Source: an uncultured Oscillospiraceae bacterium
GTDB taxonomy: Bacteria > Bacillota > Clostridia > Oscillospirales > Oscillospiraceae
Assembly: GCA_934597175.1 (NCBI GenBank)
Contig: CAKTQR010000004.1
Coordinates: forward strand, 1-64,000
Length of the DNA: 64,000 bases
Direction of reading: 5' to 3'
Part shown: positions 16,955-26,267 of the stretch, piece after piece
Numbering within the stretch: position 1 is the first letter of the stretch
Layout of the letters: each line of letters opens with the position of its first letter
The notes under the pieces: generated by a model
What the model was told of the DNA's origin: nothing
The model's database searches: none
What the model saw: the letters and a program-made list of their open reading frames with translations, nothing else
Program-made: the position numbers and the translations under genes

Positions 16955-17500
16955 ATGAAGTTCACTTTTACCGAGAAAAAGATGGATGCCTCCGCAGACC
17001 TCAGGGCCTATGCCGAGCGCAAGGTCGGAAAGCTCGACCGGTTTTTTAAGGCCGAGAGCAACGCATATCTCACCTTCAGCATCGAGCGCGGCCGCTTTCT
17101 TGCCGAGATAACCATCGAAAACAACGGCCTGTATTACAGGGCAAGCGAACTTACGAGCGACATGTACGCCTCCGTCGATTCCGGCGTTGCCGCAATTGAG
17201 CGGCAGATCCGCAAGAACAAGACCCGTCTTGAGAAGCGGCTGAGGGAAGGAGCTCTGGAGCGTGAGGTCAAACCCTCCTATGCGCCTGCTGAGGAGGATG
17301 AGGATGAGGAGTTCAAAATCGTCCGCAGCAAGCGATTCTCAATCAAGCCCATGTCGCCCGAGGAAGCAATATTGCAGATGAATCTGCTTGAGCACGAGTT
17401 CTTCGTGTTCAGAAATGACGAGGCCGACGGTGCTTTCTCCGTCGTCTACCGCCGCAGAAACGGCGGCTACGGTCTGATCTGCGACGACGCTGCCGAATAA
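16955..17500 (+). CDS. hpf: Ribosome hibernation-promoting factor, long form
   Basis: 181 residues: N-terminal S30AE/YfiA domain (about 1-100, starting MKFTFTEKKMDASADLRAYA), an acidic linker (about 113-122) and the C-terminal dimerisation domain (about 125-181) that distinguishes long HPF, which joins 70S ribosomes into inactive 100S dimers. AAAGGAG precedes the ATG. Followed by its own terminator. Confidence 0.96.
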   Translation: MKFTFTEKKMDASADLRAYAERKVGKLDRFFKAESNAYLTFSIERGRFLAEITIENNGLYYRASELTSDMYASVDSGVAAIERQIRKNKTRLEKRLREGALEREVKPSYAPAEEDEDEEFKIVRSKRFSIKPMSPEEAILQMNLLEHEFFVFRNDEADGAFSVVYRRRNGGYGLICDDAAE

Positions 17501-17517
17501 TAAAAAAACAAAACTTA

Positions 17518-17547
17518 TTGCCCCGTCTTGATGACGGGGCAATTTTA
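17518..17547 (+). terminator. Terminator after hpf
   Basis: TTGCCCCGTC / GACGGGGCAA stem followed by TTTTAA, 10 bp before prmA; prmA may be partly read through. Confidence 0.8.
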
Positions 17548-17557
17548 AGGACGGAAC

Positions 17558-18469
17558 ATGAAATATACAGAGGTAATCATCGAAACCACCGAAAGCGGCA
17601 TCGACGCATGCTGCGATAAGCTCAGCGCCCTCGGCCTGTGCGAATATGTCATCGAAAACGAGTCTGACTTCCGCTCGTTCCTCGAAAATAACCGCCAGTA
17701 TTGGGACTATGTCGACAAGGAGCTTGAGGATAAGTACGCCGGTGTCTCCCGAATAAAGCTGTATCTTGACGAGGGCAGCGAGGCCATGCTGGAGGAGATA
17801 AAAAACGCAGGCCTTGAGTTTGCGACGAATGTTGTCGACGACGCTGACTGGGAAAATAACTGGAAGCAGTACTATAAGCCGCTTGAGATAGGCGACAGGC
17901 TCATCGTCGTGCCCGAGTGGGAGGAGACGGAGCTAAACGGTCGTGTGCCCCTGCGCCTCGACCCGGGGCTCATGTTCGGCACGGGCAGTCATGCCACGAC
18001 CCGCATGTGCCTTGAGGCGCTGCAAAGCTTTGAGCCAGACGGCAAAAAAGTGCTCGACCTCGGCTGCGGAAGCGGCATACTCGGTATCGGTGCGCTCGTT
18101 CTGGGTGCAAGCTCTTGCGTCGGCTGCGACATAGACCCGAAAGCCCCCGATGTGGTCATGGATAACGCCGCATTAAACGGCATCGGCGCAGACAAATTAA
18201 AGGTCTACGCCGGTGATATCATCGGTGACGCCGCCCTGCGCCGAAGCCTCGGCACGGGCTACGATATTGTGCTTGCAAACATCGTCTCGGATGTCATAAT
18301 CCCGCTCGCCCCGCTCGTGCGCCCTTTTATGGCGCAAAACGCCGTGTTCATAACCTCCGGCATCATCGACGGCCGAGAATCGGATGTCGCCGCCGCCCTT
18401 CGCTCCGCCGGATTTGAGATTGAAAAGCACCTCCACGAGGAGGAATGGCACTGCTATATCTGCCGCTAG
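17558..18469 (+). CDS. prmA: Ribosomal protein L11 methyltransferase
   Basis: SAM-dependent methyltransferase that trimethylates ribosomal protein L11. 303 residues with an N-terminal substrate-recognition domain (about 1-90), the conserved RLDPGLMFGTGSHATTRMCL stretch and SAM motif I VLDLGCGSGILGIGAL. Starts 10 bp after the hpf terminator with AAGGA upstream. Confidence 0.95.
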   Translation: MKYTEVIIETTESGIDACCDKLSALGLCEYVIENESDFRSFLENNRQYWDYVDKELEDKYAGVSRIKLYLDEGSEAMLEEIKNAGLEFATNVVDDADWENNWKQYYKPLEIGDRLIVVPEWEETELNGRVPLRLDPGLMFGTGSHATTRMCLEALQSFEPDGKKVLDLGCGSGILGIGALVLGASSCVGCDIDPKAPDVVMDNAALNGIGADKLKVYAGDIIGDAALRRSLGTGYDIVLANIVSDVIIPLAPLVRPFMAQNAVFITSGIIDGRESDVAAALRSAGFEIEKHLHEEEWHCYICR

Positions 18470-18700
18470 GCAGATATAGAGCTAAGTTTTGCTTTGCAAA
18501 GAGATGTTTGCCCGCAGGGCAAGTGAAGTTTTGCCTGCGGCAAAGTGAAGTTGAGCACTCTGCGCTCAGTGAAACGAAAATTGCGGTGCACCGATAGGTT
18601 GATGTACAGACCAAACTCTAAGGTACAGTCACCGGTCGGGCTGACGCACGAACAATTAAGTGAAGCGTTCGTGCGCTATTAAAAAAGCTGTAATTGTCGA
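18470..18700 (+). other. Intergenic region between prmA and the toxin promoter, containing repeat copies
   Basis: Holds short direct repeats of GTGAAGTTTTGCC/CAAAGTGAAGTT type, then a core of repeat family 2 (18585-18642). No open reading frame with a ribosome site is visible. Confidence 0.7.
18585..18642 (+). repeat. Repeat family 2, core copy E
   Basis: Segment starting GGTGCACCGATAGGTTGATG and ending CACCGGTCGGGCT; the same 58-bp core recurs at 28699-28755 in the same orientation and at 35054-35108 inverted, with about three quarters of positions conserved. Confidence 0.82.
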
Positions 18701-18706
18701 AAGTGG

Positions 18707-18734
18707 TTGACAGTTACAGCTTTTGCTATATAAT
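18707..18734 (+). promoter_or_regulatory. Promoter of the type I toxin mRNA (locus 1)
   Basis: Consensus TTGACA (18707-18712), 16-bp spacer, consensus TATAAT (18729-18734). Predicted start near 18741 at GGGTGCTACCC. Confidence 0.88.
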
Positions 18735-18740
18735 TGTCGC

Positions 18741-18826
18741 GGGTGCTACCCATACGGTAGGCGGTTGCCTCCTTGCTTGAGGAGGTATATCTTACCTCCT
18801 CAATTTTGAGTTGAGGAGGTGGTAAT
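18741..18826 (+). promoter_or_regulatory. Structured toxin mRNA leader with sequestered ribosome site
   Basis: The ribosome site GAGGAGGT (18813-18820) can pair with ACCTCCTC (18794-18801); that same ACCTCCTC can instead pair with an earlier GAGGAGGT (18779-18786), which itself can pair with GCCTCC upstream. These are mutually exclusive hairpins, as in metastable type I toxin mRNAs. The 5' end GGTGCTACCCAnnnnGGTAGnCGGTTGCC is complementary to the mRNA 3' region at 18969-18993, allowing a long-range 5'-3' lock. Confidence 0.75.
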
Positions 18827-18910
18827 ATGAGCGTTACATATTCGGATATGTTCGAGTTTGCAATGGTACTCATAACCTTCGCTGCTCTTCTGCTTGCTTG
18901 CAGAAAATAA
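18827..18910 (+). CDS. Type I toxin-like hydrophobic peptide (27 residues)
   Basis: A 27-codon ORF with a strong GAGGAGGT site 6 nt before ATG. The peptide begins MSVTYSDMFEFAMV, has a single hydrophobic helix and ends with the basic CRK. This matches the general form of Gram-positive holin-like/TxpA-type membrane toxins (short acidic-polar N-terminus, one helix, basic C-terminus). A strong promoter precedes it and an antisense RNA gene covers its 3' untranslated region. Toxicity is inferred from architecture, not shown. Confidence 0.75.
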   Translation: MSVTYSDMFEFAMVLITFAALLLACRK

Positions 18911-18911
18911 G

Positions 18912-19000
18912 CGTAAAAAGATGTAATCGCCTTGGTCAGAAGGCGATTACATAAGTAACTAGTCTTCAGGGCAACCGTCTATTGGGTAGCACCTATTTCA
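18912..19000 (-). ncRNA. Antisense antitoxin RNA of locus 1
   Basis: Predicted transcript of about 88 nt from the consensus promoter at 19007-19035 to the hairpin terminator at 18913-18950, fully complementary to the 3' untranslated part of the toxin mRNA. Its 5' end, AGGTGCTACCCAATAGACGG, resembles the 5' end of the toxin mRNA itself. Confidence 0.75.
18913..18950 (-). terminator. Terminator of the antisense RNA
   Basis: Perfect 11-bp stem GTAATCGCCTT / AAGGCGATTAC with 6-nt loop, followed on the minus strand by CTTTTT. There is no U tract on the plus strand, so the toxin mRNA should read through it. Confidence 0.82.
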
Positions 19001-19006
19001 CTAAAT

Positions 19007-19035
19007 ATAATAGACTTTCTCGCTATATTTGTCAA
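19007..19035 (-). promoter_or_regulatory. Promoter of the antisense RNA (locus 1)
   Basis: TTGACA (19030-19035), 17-bp spacer, TATTAT (19007-19012) on the minus strand. Confidence 0.85.
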
Positions 19036-19103
19036 CAGTTTTCTTTAAATTCAGGCACAGAGCACGGAGCGCCTGCCGGACGATTCGGAAGCCGACTGAC
19101 AGC

Positions 19104-19135
19104 AAACCAGCTCATCCTACGGGATGAGCTGGTTT
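19104..19135 (+). terminator. Bidirectional terminator between toxin locus and htrA
   Basis: 14-bp perfect stem AAACCAGCTCATCC / GGATGAGCTGGTTT with TACG loop, T-rich on both exits. Confidence 0.88.
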
Positions 19136-19138
19136 GGT

Positions 19139-20419
19139 TTATTTCGCATTATAAATATCCACCGAGTCCATTATCTTGACGGAGACATCGAAGGTCGAGC
19201 CGCTGCGCCAGACGGTGAAGCTTATCTCGTCGCCGATGTCGAGCTTGGACTTTTCCTCGGCGATATCTGAGGTCGAATGTGCGTCCTTGCCGTTGACCTT
19301 GACGATGATATCGCCCTTTTTGATGCCCTGCTTCTGAGCATCGGAGTTATCCAAAACCTCGGAGACATAAAGCCCGACGGGAATGTCGTAATACTCGGCG
19401 ATCTTCTCGCTTATCGGCCCGACCGTCACGCCGATGGTCGAGCGGCCGTACACCGCACCGTCGTTCATGAGGGCGGCAACGATGCTTTGCAGGGTGTCCG
19501 ACGGGATGGCAAAGCCGATGCCCTCGATGTTCGAGAAGCTCGACACTATCTTCATATTCGTGATGCCGATGACCTGCCCACGGTCGTTGAACAGCGGGCC
19601 GCCGGAGTTGCCCTCGTTTATTGAGGTGTCGGTCTGCAAAAGATTCATGACGGCGCCGTTGTAGCTGACCTCACGGCTGGTTGCGGAGATGATGCCGCTT
19701 GTCATCGTGAGGCTGTAGTCGGGGCTGAGGGGGTTGCCGATGGCGCAGACTGCGTCGCCCGTGCGGATGTTCTTCGAGCTTGCGAACACCGCCGGGGTGA
19801 GACCGGTTTTTTCTATCTTCAGTATCGCAACATCGCTCTGCGAGTCGGCTGCGACGAGCTTTGCGTCGAAGGTCGAGCCGTCGTACAGCTGCACGGTCGC
19901 ACGCTCGCCCTCGTCGATGACATGGGTGTTCGTGAGAATGTAGCCGTCCGAGGAGACGACGATGCCGCTGCCCCAGCTGTAGGAATCGCTGTTTTTGCCG
20001 TCAAAGGACTTGATGCCGACGACGGAGGGCGAGCACTTGTCGAATATCTCGTTAAAGCTCAATTTTGCTGCGCCCGATGAGCCCGTTTGCAGCGTGAGCG
20101 AGCCACGGTCGGCCACCTTTTCGAGCTTAATGCTCGACGGGGTGTTTGACGCCGAGGAGTAGTAGTCCTCAAAATAGGTCATGTAGCTTTTGGGCATGCG
20201 GTCGCCGTCGTCGGTCACGCCGCCCGACCGGTCGGTGCTGAGTATGGCGTAGAGCCCGCCGCCGATGAGCAAAAGCACACACACGATAATTGCGATCAAG
20301 CGTGTCCGGCGATTGCCCGGGAGCTTTGCCTGCGGGCGCTGAACGGCAGGCTGCCCGGGTGAGGCGGGCTGCGTATAGTTCGGCTTATACCAATTTTCGT
20401 TGTTATCGTACCAACTCAT
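19139..20419 (-). CDS. HtrA/DegP-like serine protease with PDZ domain
   Basis: 426 residues. Proline-rich cytoplasmic N-terminus, one transmembrane anchor (about 40-60), trypsin-like domain with catalytic His166 (TNTHVI), Asp196 (SDVAIL) and Ser272 (GNSGGP), and a C-terminal PDZ domain (about 335-420). Acts outside the membrane in quality control of secreted proteins. It lies 12 bp after a sensor kinase gene, itself adjacent to its response regulator; the trio recalls CssRS-HtrA secretion-stress control, which I infer here. Confidence 0.93.
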   Translation of the reverse strand: MSWYDNNENWYKPNYTQPASPGQPAVQRPQAKLPGNRRTRLIAIIVCVLLLIGGGLYAILSTDRSGGVTDDGDRMPKSYMTYFEDYYSSASNTPSSIKLEKVADRGSLTLQTGSSGAAKLSFNEIFDKCSPSVVGIKSFDGKNSDSYSWGSGIVVSSDGYILTNTHVIDEGERATVQLYDGSTFDAKLVAADSQSDVAILKIEKTGLTPAVFASSKNIRTGDAVCAIGNPLSPDYSLTMTSGIISATSREVSYNGAVMNLLQTDTSINEGNSGGPLFNDRGQVIGITNMKIVSSFSNIEGIGFAIPSDTLQSIVAALMNDGAVYGRSTIGVTVGPISEKIAEYYDIPVGLYVSEVLDNSDAQKQGIKKGDIIVKVNGKDAHSTSDIAEEKSKLDIGDEISFTVWRSGSTFDVSVKIMDSVDIYNAK

Positions 20420-20431
20420 AAGATCCTCTTT

Positions 20432-21850
20432 CTAAGCAAGGGGCAGCGTGAACACAAATTCTGTGACGCCGTCACGGCTCGTGACCACGATATCCTCGTC
20501 GTGGCTGTTAATTATCCTCTTCACGAGGTACAGACCGAGCCCCACGCCGTCCTTATCCATGCTGCGTGAGCGGTCGGACTTGTGGAAACGGTCGAAGATA
20601 AGCGGCAGGTCTCCCTCGGGGATGGTCTCGCCCCTGTCCTTAATAGAAACATATGCCTTGCCGTCACGCTTATACAGCCTTATCGTGATGGTGCTGCCGG
20701 GTGAGGCGAACTTGACGGCGTTATCGGTGAGATTATAAAGCACCTGCGTTATCGAGTCACGCTCGGCGAAAACGATGATGGGGTCCTCGGGAAGCTGCGG
20801 GTCGACATCGAGGTTTTTGCCCTTGGCCCTGCTTTCAAAGCTCAAAAGCGTTTGCAGCAAAAGCTCGGACAGGTCAAACTTCTTGCGCTTTGTCTTGTCG
20901 ACCGCCTTCGTCTCGGCCTGCGAAAGGTCAAGCATGTTGCGCACGAGACGAGCAAGCCGCCTTGTCTCGTCGGCTATCTTGCGCAGGTACTTATCCTCCT
21001 GATCACGGGGGATAGTCCCGTCGATGATGCCGTCGGCAAAGCCCGCTATCGTGGTCATGGGGGTGCGCAGCTCATGCGATATATTCGCAATGAGCTCCTG
21101 ACGCTTGCGGTCGGAACGCTCTAAGCTATCCGCCATGTTGTTGAACGAATCGAGCAGCGTGCCAATCTCGTCATCCCGCCGGTCGGTGTTCTGCACACGC
21201 ACGGAAAAGTCGCCCAGGGCGAATTTTCGTGACGCCACGGTGAGCTGGTCGAGCGGCTCTGCCATCTTCTTTGAAAAAATAAGCGACATGAGCATCGCAA
21301 TGAGCATGACCGCAACGCCCACGGTCAGTGCAACGCCTATGAAGGTCTTCCATGTGTCCAGAACGGCGGCGTTATCCGACGACACGAACACATAGCCGAT
21401 GACGCTGCCGTCGATCTCGATAGGCTTTGCGACCACGAGCCGCTGCTCGGGGTAAAAGCCTGCGAGCGTGGTCAGGCGGTCGAGCTTTTTCTCGACATGC
21501 AGGGTGTTGACCACCGTCTGGTCAAGCTGCTTTCCGGCATGCTCGCAGTAGGGTACCAAATCGGAACAGGACAGTACAAGACCGTCCTGATCGCTGATGA
21601 ATATATGGCATGCGGTGCTGTTTGCGATGGGGCTTATCGTCATGCGCAGGCTCCATGAGGACAGCGACTGCTCACGGCTGACGGCGGCGGCGGCACGCAC
21701 GACCTCGTCGGCACTGGCGTTCATGCTCTCACGGGTGTTATTAATAAGGTAGCTTCTTCCGAGAAAAAAGAAGGCTGCGCCGATGATGGTGAAGCAGCAC
21801 AGAACGAGAATTGCGGTGGCAAGAAAGTTTCTGAAATAGATACTTTTCAT
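20432..21850 (-). CDS. Membrane sensor histidine kinase
   Basis: 472 residues: TM1 (about 8-30), external sensing domain (31-168), TM2 (169-192), HAMP (193-246), HisKA with phospho-acceptor His259 in ISHELRTPM, and an HATPase domain with N box (LYNLTDNAVKFA), G boxes (DKDGVGLGLYL). The ATG directly follows the response regulator stop codon, so both are translated from one mRNA. The ligand is unknown; linkage to htrA suggests envelope stress. Confidence 0.94.
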   Translation of the reverse strand: MKSIYFRNFLATAILVLCCFTIIGAAFFFLGRSYLINNTRESMNASADEVVRAAAAVSREQSLSSWSLRMTISPIANSTACHIFISDQDGLVLSCSDLVPYCEHAGKQLDQTVVNTLHVEKKLDRLTTLAGFYPEQRLVVAKPIEIDGSVIGYVFVSSDNAAVLDTWKTFIGVALTVGVAVMLIAMLMSLIFSKKMAEPLDQLTVASRKFALGDFSVRVQNTDRRDDEIGTLLDSFNNMADSLERSDRKRQELIANISHELRTPMTTIAGFADGIIDGTIPRDQEDKYLRKIADETRRLARLVRNMLDLSQAETKAVDKTKRKKFDLSELLLQTLLSFESRAKGKNLDVDPQLPEDPIIVFAERDSITQVLYNLTDNAVKFASPGSTITIRLYKRDGKAYVSIKDRGETIPEGDLPLIFDRFHKSDRSRSMDKDGVGLGLYLVKRIINSHDEDIVVTSRDGVTEFVFTLPLA

Positions 21851-22537
21851 TTATCGTGCAACTTCAAACTTGTAGCCCACGCCCCAGACGGTCTGCAAGG
21901 ACCACTGGGAGGAAACACCTTCAAGCTTTTCACGCAGGCGCTTGATGTGGACATCGACGGTCCTCGAATCGCCGAAGTAGTCAAAGCCCCAGACCTCGTC
22001 GAGAAGCTGGTTTCTCGTGAACACGATGTTCGGCGAGGCGGCGAGGTGGTACAGAAGCTCCATCTCCTTAGGCGGCGTGTCGACCTTTTTGCCGTCGACG
22101 ATGAGCTCGTAGGAATCGAGGTTTACGATGAGCTTGTCATAGCAAAGCTTTTTCTCCTTGGGAGCGTCGTTATCCTCGGTGCGGCGCATGACGGCGTGGA
22201 TGCGGGCGAGCAGCTCCTTGACCTCAAAGGGCTTGGTGATATAATCGTCTGCGCCCGAGTCGAGACCCGTGACCTTATCGGAGGTCTCGCCCTTAGCCGT
22301 GAGCATGATGATGGGCACGGACGAGGTCTTGCGTATCTCACGGCAGACCTGAACGCCGTCCATTACCGGCATCATGACATCAAGCAGCACGAGGTCGGGG
22401 CTGAGCTCATTAAACATGGCCATGCCCTTGCCGCCGTCGTGGGCGATGCTGACATCAAAGCCGTCCTTTTCAAGATAGAGCATCAGCAGCTCGGCGATGT
22501 TGACATCGTCTTCTACAATGAGGGCTCTTTTATTCAT
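21851..22537 (-). CDS. OmpR/PhoB-family response regulator
   Basis: 228 residues: receiver domain (1-120) with acidic pocket ED (9-10), phospho-acceptor Asp53 (LVLLDVMMP) and MLTAKG switch residues, and a C-terminal winged-helix DNA-binding domain (about 130-226) with the GFDYFGDSRTVDVHIKRLR recognition region. First gene of the regulator-kinase-htrA operon. Confidence 0.95.
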   Translation of the reverse strand: MNKRALIVEDDVNIAELLMLYLEKDGFDVSIAHDGGKGMAMFNELSPDLVLLDVMMPVMDGVQVCREIRKTSSVPIIMLTAKGETSDKVTGLDSGADDYITKPFEVKELLARIHAVMRRTEDNDAPKEKKLCYDKLIVNLDSYELIVDGKKVDTPPKEMELLYHLAASPNIVFTRNQLLDEVWGFDYFGDSRTVDVHIKRLREKLEGVSSQWSLQTVWGVGYKFEVAR

Positions 22538-22721
22538 AATTGTTCCCCCTTAGGTGGATTTTGATACAAAATTTGATATTATTATAGCGATGATTTGATT
22601 ATACATCAAGCAAAACAATAAAGGTGAATAAAATGTAAAACAAAATAAGATGTTGTATATTTTTTCATTTACATTATAGCGGTTTTCGGTTATTATCTAA
22701 TCTGGAAAAGGAGATTTCGGC

Positions 22722-23837
22722 ATGAATAATAATTTTGACCTGTGCGTACCCTGCCTGCTCGGTCTCGAAGGCCCGATTGCGGACGAGCTTAGGAGAATGA
22801 AGCTCAGCGATGTCCGCTCGGAAAACGGCAGAGTGTATTTTAAAGGCGGCGCTGAAGCCATCGCCAAGGCGAATATAAATTTAAGGATAGGCGAGCGGGT
22901 GCTCGTGGAGCTGGGCAGGTTTGAAGCCCGCAGCTTCGACGAGCTTTTCGAAAAGACCAAGGCGCTGCCGTGGGAAATGCTCATCCCCCGGGACGCAGCC
23001 TTCCCCGTCAAGGGCTACAGCCTTAACTCGAAGCTGTTTTCCGTCTCCGACTGCCAGAAGATAATCAAAAAGGCGGTCGTGGAGCGGCTGAAAAGCGTGT
23101 ACGGCATCGAGTGGTTTGACGAGACTGCCGAGGCCTATCAGATTCAGTTTTCCATAATGAAGGATGTGGCGTCGCTGTGCATCGACACCTCCGGAGCGGG
23201 GCTTCACAAGCGTGGCTACCGTCCGGCGCACAACGCAGCGCCGCTCAAGGAGACCATGGCCGCCGCTATGGTCACGCTCTCCCGCTACCGTGGCAGGGAG
23301 GATTTCTGCGACCCGTTCTGCGGCAGCGGAACTATCCCCATCGAGGCTGCCCTCATCGCCAAAAACCGTGCGCCCGGGCTTGACCGCCGCTTTTCGGCAA
23401 TGCAGTGGCGCAGCCTTGACGGCAGCGTGTGGAACGCCGCCCGTGAGGAGGCTCGGTCGAGAGAATTTCACGGAGACTACCGCATCGTGGGTGCGGATAT
23501 AGACCCCAACGCACTGGTCATCGCCCGTGAAAACGCCGAGCGTGCCGGTGTTGCGGATATCGTCCGCTTTGAAAAAGCCGATGCGACAAAATTCGACCGC
23601 AAGACAGAAAACGGCATCATCGTCACAAACCCGCCCTACGGCGAGCGCATCATGGAAAAGCAGGAGGCGGAGACGCTGTATCGCCTCTTCGGCGAGGCGT
23701 GGCGCAAGACGGAAAACTGGAAGCTGTACCTTCTGTCGTCGCACACCGAGTTTGAGCGCACCTTCGGCAAGACCGCCGACAAAAAGCGCAAGTTGTATAA
23801 CGGCATGATAAAATGTGATCTATTCATGTATTTCTGA
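22722..23837 (+). CDS. THUMP-domain class I RNA methyltransferase (RlmL/YpsC family)
   Basis: 371 residues. N-terminal ferredoxin-like/THUMP region (1-160), then a Rossmann methyltransferase domain with the DPFCGSGTIPIEAAL SAM motif and the catalytic NPPYGERI motif. Family members make N2-methylguanosine in 23S rRNA. AAAGGAGA precedes the ATG. Single gene with about 120 bp to the CIRCE element downstream. Confidence 0.93.
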   Translation: MNNNFDLCVPCLLGLEGPIADELRRMKLSDVRSENGRVYFKGGAEAIAKANINLRIGERVLVELGRFEARSFDELFEKTKALPWEMLIPRDAAFPVKGYSLNSKLFSVSDCQKIIKKAVVERLKSVYGIEWFDETAEAYQIQFSIMKDVASLCIDTSGAGLHKRGYRPAHNAAPLKETMAAAMVTLSRYRGREDFCDPFCGSGTIPIEAALIAKNRAPGLDRRFSAMQWRSLDGSVWNAAREEARSREFHGDYRIVGADIDPNALVIARENAERAGVADIVRFEKADATKFDRKTENGIIVTNPPYGERIMEKQEAETLYRLFGEAWRKTENWKLYLLSSHTEFERTFGKTADKKRKLYNGMIKCDLFMYF

Positions 23838-23959
23838 TTTTTCGACTTGCACCAGCTCGATAAATCACAAACTCGTGTCGAAATATATATAAAAAATCAT
23901 AAAATTTTTGTGTTTTTGCTATTGCAAAATCCGAAAAGTGTGTTATTATAATAATCGAA

Positions 23960-23986
23960 TTAGCACTCGGGGCAAAAGAGTGCTAA
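23960..23986 (+). promoter_or_regulatory. CIRCE operator (HrcA binding site)
   Basis: Perfect TTAGCACTC-N9-GAGTGCTAA inverted repeat, 41 bp before groES. HrcA represses heat-shock genes through this element; hrcA itself is not in the window. Confidence 0.98.
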
Positions 23987-24027
23987 TTCGATGAATTTTT
24001 TGTATAAAACATTTGGAGGTAATATAT

Positions 24028-24312
24028 ATGAAGCTGAAACCTTTGGCAGACAGGATCGTGCTCGTGCAGAGAGCCGCCGAGGAAAAGACCCAGAGCGGCA
24101 TTTTCCTCACCGCATCCGCTCAGGAAAAGCCCGAGATCTATGAGGTCGTCGAGGTCGGCCCGGGCGGCGTTGTCGACGGCAACGAGGTCAAGATGGAGGT
24201 TTCCGTCGGCGACAAGGTCCTCGTCGGCAAGTACAGCGGCAGCAAGATAAAGCTCGACGATGTTGATTACACCATCGTCCGCCAGAGCGATATTCTCGCA
24301 ATTGTAGAGTGA
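24028..24312 (+). CDS. groES: Co-chaperonin GroES
   Basis: 94 residues starting MKLKPLADRIVL, with mobile loop (about 17-35) and the VGPG roof turn. Caps GroEL during folding. TTGGAGGT lies 8 nt before the ATG at 24028. Preceded by CIRCE; followed by an inserted palindromic element instead of the usual short gap to groEL. Confidence 0.97.
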   Translation: MKLKPLADRIVLVQRAAEEKTQSGIFLTASAQEKPEIYEVVEVGPGGVVDGNEVKMEVSVGDKVLVGKYSGSKIKLDDVDYTIVRQSDILAIVE

Positions 24313-24574
24313 AGCATAAGAGTAGTATCCTAACCCCGTTTTGAAGCGGATAGAAGCGGCGCATGCTGCGTTTTGCTCAATCACAAGGCGTAAGCCTTCC
24401 TCAATCGCAAAGCCTTGCCTGCACCACTTCTCTCTCGCTTGAAAATCTACGACCTCTGAAATTTGATTTCCGTCCTTTATCAATAACGGAGGTTGTCTGG
24501 ATACTTCAGCGTATTAGCAAATGATATAAGGGACGAAAATTTCAGAGGCGGAGTTCGGATACTCCCCTCATGCT
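24313..24574 (+). repeat. MITE-like palindromic element between groES and groEL (262 bp)
   Basis: Ends are 18-bp inverted repeats: AGCATAAGAGTAGTATCC (24313-24330) against AGCATGAGGGGAGTATCC as reverse complement of 24557-24574 (15 of 18 match). A second inner inverted repeat pairs CCTCTGAAATTT (about 24451) with AAATTTCAGAGG (about 24540). Starts directly after the groES stop and ends 15 bp before groEL. No ORF of note inside. Confidence 0.82.
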
Positions 24575-24583
24575 TAGGAGTGA

Positions 24584-26215
<1,632 letters not shown>

Positions 26216-26232
26216 TTAAATAGTAAGCGCTG

Positions 26233-26263
26233 AAAAAGGCTTCCCAAACGGGAAGCCTTTTTT
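26233..26263 (+). terminator. Bidirectional terminator after groEL
   Basis: GGCTTCCC / GGGAAGCC stem with AAAC loop and A/T runs at both sides. Stem sequence is nearly the same as the terminator at 7813-7844. Confidence 0.92.
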
Positions 26264-26267
26264 GCGC

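Noticed and set aside
20432..22537. Naming the two-component pair PhoPR because pst genes occur in the window
   Set aside because: The pst operon is 30 kb away, whereas htrA is in the same operon.
24340..24560. Riboswitch between groES and groEL
   Set aside because: No known aptamer words; the paired ends and inner inverted repeat fit an inserted palindromic element better.
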